Positions 1 to 5,219 of a stretch of 6,743 bases of DNA are shown in pieces. Both the position numbers and the translations under genes were made by a program. Numbering within the stretch: the first letter of the stretch is position 1; the number at the start of each line of letters is the position of its first letter. Source of the DNA: Acidobacteriota bacterium (lineage in GTDB: Bacteria; Acidobacteriota; Terriglobia; Terriglobales; Acidobacteriaceae); NCBI GenBank assembly GCA_021805955.1, contig JAJZDO010000155.1, positions 1-6,743 of the forward strand, read 5' to 3'. The notes under the pieces are model-generated. The model saw only the letters and a list, made by a program, of their open reading frames with translations, ran no database searches and was not told the origin of the DNA.

Positions 1-278
1 GCAAAGGCCGACACCATCGCAAACAGGAGGGTAACGATCCCAAGCAGAGGCGCTCCAGCCACTCCTACGGTGGCAACTTGATGCCAACCACCAGACCCTG
101 CACTCCGGCAACGACTAACCGATCCAACACTGTTGCCTGAATGGTGTCGCCGATCCCGGAGAGCAGGCAGTCCGTCTCGTTCGTGCTCAGCGGCAATACC
201 TATCGAAAGAATGGAAGTTGCTTTGTCCTTGTCTCGATAGAGGAAGAAGAGCAGGAACGGCATGATGCGGATCAATCT
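1..278 (-). pseudogene. AI-2E family (PerM-like) transporter remnant, N-terminally truncated and frameshifted
   Basis: Family members are multi-pass inner-membrane proteins (AI-2E/PerM, UPF0118). Three pieces in order resemble the middle of such a protein. First, MPFLLFFLYRDKDK, with ATG at 263-261, matches the helix ending in FFL-RD-D. Second, in another frame at 199-68, are the pieces VLPLSTNETDCLLSGIGDTI and VVAGVQGLVVGI, matching the conserved LPLS...T-RLL...I..T and VQG-L-G segments. Third, back in the first frame from about 67 to the window edge, are GVAGAPLLGIVTLLFAMV, matching the G-PAPLLWG-V-ALLA-VP helix. The middle piece is bounded by TAG codons at 202-200 and 67-65. The first frame stays open throughout but reads a charged, Arg/Ser/Gly-rich stretch between the two shifts. 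About 150 expected N-terminal residues are absent, and the 3' end lies beyond the window. The remnant starts right after the TPR gene stop. I infer a decayed gene; sequencing error could explain the shifts but not the missing N-terminus. Confidence 0.72.
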
Positions 279-280
279 GG

Positions 281-1543
281 TTAGCTGGGGCCCGCAATTG
301 CCAGGCCGGTTTTATGCAACATAAGGGCACCTTCAATGCGGGTCGTTCCGAGCGCCCGCTGATAGACAAGCGAAAGGCGGACAAATCTGGAGTCCGCCGG
401 CACCGTGAAATCCAAATGGCCAACGGTCCCTTTGTCGGCGGAAAGACTTTCGGTGGTGGCGAGAACGCTGCCTGTATGTAAAGTGGCGACTCTCCAAGTC
501 AATCCAGTCCCTGGGGCAATGCCCGAAGTGGCGTAGTCGAACAGAAACCTGTATGCGGTGTTCGGCTGAACGGCGAGCACCTGCGTCAAAACTTCCACGG
601 ACTCAGGTTGATCGCTGGAAAATTCCAGTCGAAGACCGCCGAGACCGTTCTCCTGCGAGGCATTGATCCCAGGCACGTCCGCAAGGTGCCAATCGAAGCC
701 GATGGACGTCGGCGAATGGATGAAGTCCGAGTTGGTAACTGCGGGCTTGGAGTTTGGATGGATCGCATGGAATGGAATGCGATGTTGTTCGGCCAGGCGA
801 TTCCAAATGTTGAGAGCTGCCGTTGCCTGATGTTGCGCAATGAGCCAGTCGGAAGCATTCAAGAGCAATGCCGTGTCCTGGTTTCGATCGCTTGCAGCCA
901 GACGCAAAGCGACAGGTTCCACCGCCTCGATCCGGTTTTCCGAGATCAAGAAATTTATATACTGCGCCTGCATGTCCGGACGGCTGAGGTCGAGTTGCCG
1001 TTCGATCTCTTTGCCATCATCCGTAAAATGCCAGCAGAGCCGGAACAACGGGGAAGCGTCCTCGGGGACGAGACGGGACGCTTGATGGATCCAGTACCAG
1101 AATTGGACGGAATTGTTTTGGCGAAAGTAGAAGTTTGCCAGGGACCAGGCTGGAAGAAAGGTGTGGTCGACATGGGCCGCCTGATGCAGGCATTGGCTGG
1201 CATCGGAGAAGCGATTTTTTGCCTCATAGTAGAGTCCCAATTGGATCCATGCGGTGGCATCGTAGGGATTGAGCGCAACGGCGTGCTTCAGGGCCTGAGT
1301 TGCCTGGTGTTCCTCTGTGTCAGCCAAATATCCGGCCAGATGGTTCTGGTATTCCGCCTGGCCGGGCGTGAGACGGATTGCTGTTTCGGTGCCGATGAGG
1401 GTATGTCGTTGAAAATAAATGTCGGCCAAGCCGATCCGCAACGTCCAGATTGTGGCGAGCGCAAGCCCGACGACGGCGCAGCCGATGCCAAGGAGTTTTA
1501 GCAGGCGATAGTTCGGAAATCCGGTTTTTTCAAGAACACTCAT
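281..1543 (-). CDS. Membrane-anchored TPR protein with C-terminal jelly-roll-like domain
   Basis: 420 aa. The ATG at 1543-1541 is preferred because GGGAG lies 10 bases upstream; an in-frame ATG 21 bases further up (1564) has no Shine-Dalgarno. Residues 14-35 form one hydrophobic helix (LLKLLGIGCAVVGLALATIW), suggesting an inner-membrane anchor with the rest in the periplasm. Residues about 50-240 look like degenerate TPR pairs, for example ALKHAVALNPYDATAWIQLG followed by A--L-QAAHVD---LPAWSLANFYFRQ. Residues about 275-415 are beta-rich: GFDWHLADVPG, then GLRLEFSS, L-QVLAVQPNTAYRF, GLTWRVA and RLSLVYQRALGTTRIEG. This resembles the carbohydrate-binding-module-like sandwiches found fused to TPR proteins in polysaccharide loci. 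TPRs normally mediate protein contacts; sugar binding by the C-terminal domain is only inferred. The gene is transcribed away from the polysaccharide cluster and its stop nearly abuts the transporter remnant. Exact function unknown. Confidence 0.85.
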   Translation of the reverse strand: MSVLEKTGFPNYRLLKLLGIGCAVVGLALATIWTLRIGLADIYFQRHTLIGTETAIRLTPGQAEYQNHLAGYLADTEEHQATQALKHAVALNPYDATAWIQLGLYYEAKNRFSDASQCLHQAAHVDHTFLPAWSLANFYFRQNNSVQFWYWIHQASRLVPEDASPLFRLCWHFTDDGKEIERQLDLSRPDMQAQYINFLISENRIEAVEPVALRLAASDRNQDTALLLNASDWLIAQHQATAALNIWNRLAEQHRIPFHAIHPNSKPAVTNSDFIHSPTSIGFDWHLADVPGINASQENGLGGLRLEFSSDQPESVEVLTQVLAVQPNTAYRFLFDYATSGIAPGTGLTWRVATLHTGSVLATTESLSADKGTVGHLDFTVPADSRFVRLSLVYQRALGTTRIEGALMLHKTGLAIAGPS

Positions 1544-1673
1544 GCTGATTTCGCTCCCTGGCATCGATACATGTTGATTAGTACTGCAGATCGAGAACTT
1601 GAGACGAGTCTACTTGTGCTTCCAGGTTTCCAGACAAACAAATCCCTGCCTAATTTTTTGAGGATATGGCTCC

Positions 1674-1697
1674 AACCGGGGCATGGGCAGTCCGGTT
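1674..1697. repeat. Inverted repeat AACCGG-N12-CCGGTT in the divergent region
   Basis: Six-base arms, AACCGG (1674-1679) and CCGGTT (1692-1697), are perfectly complementary around a 12-base spacer. The dyad lies about 100 bases upstream of the FecR-like start and 130 bases upstream of the TPR start. This spacing suits binding by a dimeric regulator. Arms this short can arise by chance, and no regulator gene is in the window. Confidence 0.3.
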
Positions 1698-1729
1698 ACG
1701 ATCGTCATAAGCCCCTGGAAGAAAAGAGA

Positions 1730-1758
1730 TTGAAATCCACTTGGCAATTCTGTATGCT
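1730..1758 (+). promoter_or_regulatory. Candidate sigma-70-type promoter of the polysaccharide cluster
   Basis: TTGAAA (1730-1735) and TATGCT (1753-1758) are separated by 17 bases and match the -35/-10 consensus at 5/6 and 4/6 positions. Transcription would begin near 1765, giving a leader of about 33 bases before the FecR-like start. Found by eye only; no experimental support. Confidence 0.4.
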
Positions 1759-1786
1759 TCATGCTAGTGCCAGTCTGCATTTGGCC

Positions 1787-1791
1787 GGAGG
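1787..1791 (+). promoter_or_regulatory. Ribosome-binding site GGAGG deciding the FecR-like start
   Basis: GGAGG ends 6 bases before ATG 1798. An in-frame GTG at 1792 directly abuts the motif and could not use it, so ATG 1798 is chosen as the start. Confidence 0.7.
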
Positions 1792-1797
1792 GTGGAA

Positions 1798-2715
1798 ATG
1801 TTCCTGAAAATTCAAGCCGCTGTGTCGCTTTTCACCTGCACATGTATGCTGGGCGCAACCACCGTACCCACAAGCTCTATTGGTACCGTGACCGCAAACG
1901 GCGAGATCCAAGTCGACGGTTCCGCAATACGCAGCAATTCCACCCTGTTTAATGGAAGCGTTGTTCAAACTTCTGCTGTGCGTTCTGATGTCCGGCTTGC
2001 CGATGGATCTCATCTGGTGCTGAATCCCGACTCTCGAATGACTCTTTATCGCGACCATGCGGTGTTGGAGCAAGGTCTGACGATGCAGCGCAACGCGGGT
2101 AAGCACGCCGTGATCGCGAACGGATTCAAGGTTTCATCGGAAACTCCGAACGGTGTGGTGCTGGTGGACATCCAAAACCGAACCCATATGGAGGTTGCAG
2201 CTCGCAGCGGCGCGGCCGACGTTCGAACCCCGGCCGGCGACCTGGTGGCCCGCATCGAACCGGGCAAGGCGCTGAGTTTCGATACGGCTCCCTCGGAAGA
2301 TATGTCGGCTTCTTCCGTTAAAATCGCAGGGATTGTGCGTCCCGTTGCCGGACACTTTGTTTTGACCGATGCATTGTCTGGCATGACATTTCAGTTGCAG
2401 GGTTCAAACCTGGCTGCATACAGTGGAGCGCCGGTGCGGGTGATTGGAATGTTAGCTTCCGCAGCGCCATCGGTACCAGGGGCCAGCCGCGTGGTGAATG
2501 TCGCCGAAGCATCTCCCGAGGAAGCATCTCCTCGAAATGGTACTTCTGACAATGATCGCGACAACTCCGAGCCGCCAGCAGTCTCTCCTGTCGCCAGTCC
2601 TTTTTTTGATAAATCGACAATTCTTTTTCTGGTTACCATCGCAGAAGTTGGCGTATTCGGAGGACTGGCGGCTGCGGGCGCATTCTCGAGCAGTCCTTCG
2701 GTCAGCATCCCGTAA
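1798..2715 (+). CDS. FecR-like exported protein with OB-fold-like domain and C-terminal membrane helix
   Basis: 305 aa. Residues 1-20 (MFLKIQAAVSLFTCTCMLGA) look like a signal peptide without a convincing lipobox. Residues about 28-160 resemble a FecR domain: IGTVTANGEIQVDG, GSVVQTSAVRSDVRLADGSH, LVLNPDSRMTLY and VLEQG follow the family pattern of a tagged, decorated Gly/Asp-rich beta repeat. Residues about 173-220 (KIAGIVRPVAGHFVLTDALSG, then F-LQG--L--Y-GAPVRVIGML) resemble the small OB-fold-like domain seen in many acidobacterial secreted proteins. A Ser/Pro/Glu/Asp-rich linker (about 235-268) follows, then a hydrophobic helix at about 273-296 and a short tail. Classical FecR proteins are anti-sigma sensors with an N-terminal cytoplasmic domain; that domain is absent and no sigma factor gene adjoins. 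A structural or sensory envelope role is more likely. It is the first gene of the plus-strand cluster, 48 bases before the ligase-like gene, with no terminator between. Confidence 0.82.
   Translation: MFLKIQAAVSLFTCTCMLGATTVPTSSIGTVTANGEIQVDGSAIRSNSTLFNGSVVQTSAVRSDVRLADGSHLVLNPDSRMTLYRDHAVLEQGLTMQRNAGKHAVIANGFKVSSETPNGVVLVDIQNRTHMEVAARSGAADVRTPAGDLVARIEPGKALSFDTAPSEDMSASSVKIAGIVRPVAGHFVLTDALSGMTFQLQGSNLAAYSGAPVRVIGMLASAAPSVPGASRVVNVAEASPEEASPRNGTSDNDRDNSEPPAVSPVASPFFDKSTILFLVTIAEVGVFGGLAAAGAFSSSPSVSIP
2506..2535 (+). repeat. 15-base imperfect tandem duplication in the FecR-like linker
   Basis: The two units (2506-2520 and 2521-2535) share GAAGCATCTCC at their starts and differ in the last four bases. 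They encode EASPE-EASPR in the low-complexity linker before the C-terminal helix, consistent with a small in-frame duplication. Confidence 0.6.
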
Positions 2716-2763
2716 TGTAGCTCTCACGCGCCGCCCTGGTAGAGACATTGTGACTCCGGTCAA

Positions 2764-4026
2764 GTGGTATTGAATAAGAGGGCTATCCACGTTCCGGGCA
2801 GCTCTGTCGTGCCTTCCATAGTAGCCATTGCCTTGGCGGCGTCGTTTGTCTTCGCAATCCTCACACTTTGGGTGCCTGCGTATTGGCCCGTGAGTATCTT
2901 TGAAACTTCGGTTTTTACTCTGGCTGCCGTAGTTCTTATCCACGGACGCAACGAATTGCGATTTCCACGCTACCCTCTATTCGTCTTTGTATTTGCGGTA
3001 GGCTGGGGGGTTCTCCAGATCGCTCTCGGGGAAACTATCTATGCCTTTGCTACCGAGAGGTCCCTGCTTCGTTGGACGACATTCCTGGCCGTCTATCTGA
3101 CCGGTACCTACATCTTTCAGGATGCGGAGACGCTCCGCTGGTTTCGCGCCGCGATGGTGTGGTTTGGATTTGCGATCGCGATTGAGGCCATTCTCCAGTC
3201 CTTTCTATCTCCTGGTTATATTTTCGGGATATTCCCTTCCGGCTACGGCGAAAATGCATCCATCATGGGCCCCATCCTCTATCACAGCCACTATGCGGCG
3301 TTTATCGAGACCATCCTTCCCATCGCCCTATATAGTGCGTTGACGGACAAGCGCAGGTCCTATGCCTATGCAGTCGCCAGCGCGGCATTATATGCCTCTG
3401 TGATCGTCAGTGCGTCCCGCGCGGGATTCATTTTGGTCACAACCGAAGTCATGATTGTACTGATGGTCTTTTACGTACGCACCTCCTCCAGGAAACGAAT
3501 CGACCGACTTTCTGCTCTCCGCCTGGCGGCGCTGGCAGCGGTCTTTCTCCTCGTCGTGGGTTGGGGATCGCTCTCTCAGCGCTTGGCAGAAGCGAATCCG
3601 ATGGCCGGACGGCGAGAATTCGCGATTTCATCCTTGCACATGATTGCGGCACGGCCCTGGTTCGGCTTCGGGCTGGGGACCTGGCCGACGGTGTATCCCA
3701 GATACGCCGTCATCGATCTTGGAAATCTATTTGTGAACCAGGCGCATAGCGATTGGCTGCAATGGGGAGCCGAAGGTGGACTGCCGCTGCTGATTGCCAT
3801 GGCGTCACTCGTGGTGTGGACGGTACCCCCGGCGTTTCGCTCCATTTGGGGACTGGGGGTGATTGCCGTATTTGTGCATGCCTGTGTCGATTACCCTTTC
3901 TCCCGCCCCGCCCTTGGCGCGTGGGTCATATTGGTGCTGGCAATGCTTGCTGTATACGGTCGAGAGGAGGACAGGATTCCGCAAACGGTCCTGCCGTTCC
4001 GAAAGTCACAACATCGCGCGTCCTGA
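2764..4026 (+). CDS. O-antigen ligase / polymerase-like membrane protein (Wzy_C family)
   Basis: 420 aa from a GTG start. The in-frame stop at 2740 leaves little choice; TTG 2770 is an alternative, and no clear Shine-Dalgarno is seen for either. The protein is highly hydrophobic with roughly 10-12 membrane helices, the usual plan of this family. The Wzy_C core spans about residues 200-350. It shows SASRAGFILV (about 216-225), a Met-Ala-Gly-Arg-Arg-Glu loop (NPMAGRREF), then AARPWFGFGLGTWPTVYPRY (about 294-313) and NQAHSDWLQWGAEGGL (about 325-340). The last carries the family's conserved His in its periplasmic loop. Members join undecaprenyl-linked glycan units, either polymerising repeats (Wzy) or transferring glycan to an acceptor (WaaL, PglL); sequence alone does not separate these. 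Position between a FecR-like gene and a Wza/Wzc pair favours an exopolysaccharide polymerase. The C-terminal tail is short, basic and cytoplasmic. Confidence 0.88.
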   Translation: MVLNKRAIHVPGSSVVPSIVAIALAASFVFAILTLWVPAYWPVSIFETSVFTLAAVVLIHGRNELRFPRYPLFVFVFAVGWGVLQIALGETIYAFATERSLLRWTTFLAVYLTGTYIFQDAETLRWFRAAMVWFGFAIAIEAILQSFLSPGYIFGIFPSGYGENASIMGPILYHSHYAAFIETILPIALYSALTDKRRSYAYAVASAALYASVIVSASRAGFILVTTEVMIVLMVFYVRTSSRKRIDRLSALRLAALAAVFLLVVGWGSLSQRLAEANPMAGRREFAISSLHMIAARPWFGFGLGTWPTVYPRYAVIDLGNLFVNQAHSDWLQWGAEGGLPLLIAMASLVVWTVPPAFRSIWGLGVIAVFVHACVDYPFSRPALGAWVILVLAMLAVYGREEDRIPQTVLPFRKSQHRAS

Positions 4027-4209
4027 TTGACTGGAATTTGTTTTCTATTTGTCATTCGGTTGTAACATGGGGTATCCGCCTGTAAGTTTACGGAGTAGGG
4101 TTCTCTGTTGATCGATGGAATTCAGATCCATTTCGATCGCCGGAACCGGACGAAACATGCTGTTCATGCAACACAAACAAGAAACGCGTTTTGCGTTACA
4201 GAAGCCAAT
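4027..4209 (+). promoter_or_regulatory. 183-base leader before the export gene
   Basis: This is much longer than the other gaps of the cluster (48 and 26 bases). A weak promoter-like pair, TTGACT (4027-4032) and TGTCAT (4050-4055) with 17-base spacing, begins one base... directly at the end of the ligase-like stop codon region. A purine-rich GGAGTAGGG (4092-4100) sits 7 bases before TTG 4108, which is in frame with the export gene and would add 34 residues before the signal peptide. No RfaH ops (GGCGGTAG) element and no clear terminator hairpin are visible. It may be a secondary promoter with a regulated untranslated leader. Confidence 0.35.
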
Positions 4210-5193
4210 ATGCCAGGAAAACGAATCATACTGTTTGGATGGATGCTCGGACTGTGTTTGGTGCCATTTGCCCGGGCGCAACAGCCGGATTCTTCCACAA
4301 TCGTCCCACCTCTCCCGGCGCAACAAGGCTATTTCTCCAGTCTGCCGACCCAGCCCATCGGCCCAAACGATTTGGTCGGCATTTCTGTATACGATTCGCC
4401 GGAATTGAGCGGCCCAGTCCGCGTCGATGGCAATGGGATGATCCGTTTGCCCATGTTGCAGGGCCCGATCAAGGCCAGCGGTCTCTATCCATCCCAGCTT
4501 GAGACGGTGATCGCCAATGCGCTCATCAAGGGAAACGTGCTGGTCGATCCGATTGTGACGGCAAGCATTATCGAATATCAGAGTCGTCCTGTAAGTGTGA
4601 TGGGCGCCGTGAAAAAACCTTTGGTTTTTCAGGTAAGCCAACCAACAACCTTGATGGATGCCTTGGCGCGTGCGGGCGGCATTGCGGACGGTGCGGGCCC
4701 GAACATACTGGTCACCCACACCCTGGTCGACCAAAGCGGCAAGTCTTTGCAGACGACCCAGACCATTCCAGCGCGCTCGCTCATCGACTCAGCGGACCCT
4801 TCGCTGAATATTCAGTTACGTGCCGGCGACGAAATTCTTGTTCCGCAGGCCCGCAAGATTTACGTCCTGGGCAACGTGAAAAAACCAGGGGCTTTTCCGG
4901 TCCAGGAGAATGGCGGTACCTCAGTCTTACAGGCGATTGCGCTTGCAGAGGGACTGACTCCAGATGCGCATAAAGTCGCTTACATCTATAGAAAAGATGG
5001 CTCAGGCGCGAAGCAGGAAATCCCCGTTCAGCTTGCCAAGATCATCAAGAGAAAATCTCCGGATGTCCAGCTCCAGCCAAATGACATTCTGTATATTCCA
5101 GATAATGGCGGCAAGCGTACGACAAAAGCACTTTTAGTGCTCACAATCCCGGCTGCTGCTGCTGCTGCCATTTACGGTGCATTTATCTATTAA
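4210..5193 (+). CDS. Wza-like polysaccharide export protein (Poly_export plus SLBB domains)
   Basis: 327 aa from ATG 4210, chosen because a clean signal peptide starts there: MPGKRIILFGWMLGLCLVPF then ARA, with signal peptidase I cleavage expected after Ala23. An AGAAG element about 7 bases upstream is a modest ribosome-binding site. In-frame TTG 4108 is the alternative. Residues about 50-128 form the Poly_export domain (PIGPNDLVGISVYDSPELSG, V--DG-I-LP-L-GP, then VLVDPIVTASIIEY). Two SLBB units follow: one from about 126 (RPVSVMGAVKKPLVFQV) and one from about 216 (KIYVLGNVKKPGAFPV), ending near NDILYIPD. The last 20 residues (ALLVLTIP, Ala6, IYGAFIY) are hydrophobic and may correspond to the outer-membrane helix of Wza. 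Unlike E. coli Wza there is no lipobox. Family members form the octameric periplasmic/outer-membrane exit channel and pair with a Wzc-type protein, which is encoded 26 bases downstream. Confidence 0.93.
   Translation: MPGKRIILFGWMLGLCLVPFARAQQPDSSTIVPPLPAQQGYFSSLPTQPIGPNDLVGISVYDSPELSGPVRVDGNGMIRLPMLQGPIKASGLYPSQLETVIANALIKGNVLVDPIVTASIIEYQSRPVSVMGAVKKPLVFQVSQPTTLMDALARAGGIADGAGPNILVTHTLVDQSGKSLQTTQTIPARSLIDSADPSLNIQLRAGDEILVPQARKIYVLGNVKKPGAFPVQENGGTSVLQAIALAEGLTPDAHKVAYIYRKDGSGAKQEIPVQLAKIIKRKSPDVQLQPNDILYIPDNGGKRTTKALLVLTIPAAAAAAIYGAFIY
4609..4886 (+). repeat. Repeated 11-mer GTGAAAAAACC, one copy in each SLBB unit
   Basis: The identical 11 bases occur at 4609-4619 and 4876-4886, both in frame as Val-Lys-Lys-Pro at the start of an SLBB repeat. 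This marks the internal domain duplication. Both contain a run of six A. The first is followed by a small hairpin (AAAAACC at 4613-4619 pairing with GGTTTTT at 4623-4629). Confidence 0.6.
5152..5169 (+). repeat. GCT trinucleotide repeat in the exporter's C-terminal helix
   Basis: Five GCT codons and one GCC encode six consecutive alanines. This is an in-frame microsatellite within the final hydrophobic segment. Slippage would change helix length without breaking the frame. Confidence 0.75.
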
Positions 5194-5219
5194 CGAGCAC
5201 ACGAGTATCGAAGTTGATT

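Larger units (their letters stand above)
1544..1797. promoter_or_regulatory. Divergent intergenic region between the TPR and FecR-like genes
   Basis: This 254-base stretch should carry promoters for both directions. Plus strand: see the separate promoter entry at 1730-1758. Minus strand: a -10-like TACTAAT (complement of 1577-1583) lies about 34 bases before the TPR start, but no good -35 box is placed in front of it, so this is weak. A dyad at 1674-1697 could be an operator. A short open frame on the plus strand from 1571 (78 codons) has no ribosome-binding site and no recognisable protein features, so I treat the region as non-coding. Confidence 0.6.

Noticed and set aside
608..1501. Long plus-strand open frame (297 codons) inside the TPR gene
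   Set aside because: It lies antisense to the TPR gene, has no ribosome-binding site and shows no recognisable protein pattern, whereas the minus strand gives an anchor, TPRs and a beta-rich domain.
1742..1757. Sigma-54-like GG/GC pair (TGGCA ... ATGC)
   Set aside because: The GG to GC spacing is one base too long for a sigma-54 promoter, and the sigma-70-type boxes at 1730-1758 fit better.
1571..1807. Short plus-strand open frame in the divergent region
   Set aside because: No Shine-Dalgarno, no family-like sequence, and it overruns the well-supported start at 1798.
2716..2763. Possible terminator between the FecR-like and ligase-like genes
   Set aside because: No stable stem followed by a T run is present; read-through within one transcript is more likely.
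4067..4111. 14-codon upstream frame (MGYPPVSLRSRVLC) in the exporter leader
   Set aside because: No ribosome-binding site and too short to judge; not a recognisable leader peptide.
4115..4408. Plus-strand open frame of 97 codons starting at ATG 4115
   Set aside because: Out of frame with the exporter over most of its length, with no family-like features and no suitably spaced Shine-Dalgarno.
4045..4734. Minus-strand open frame of 229 codons over the exporter gene
   Set aside because: Antisense shadow of a strongly supported Poly_export/SLBB gene.
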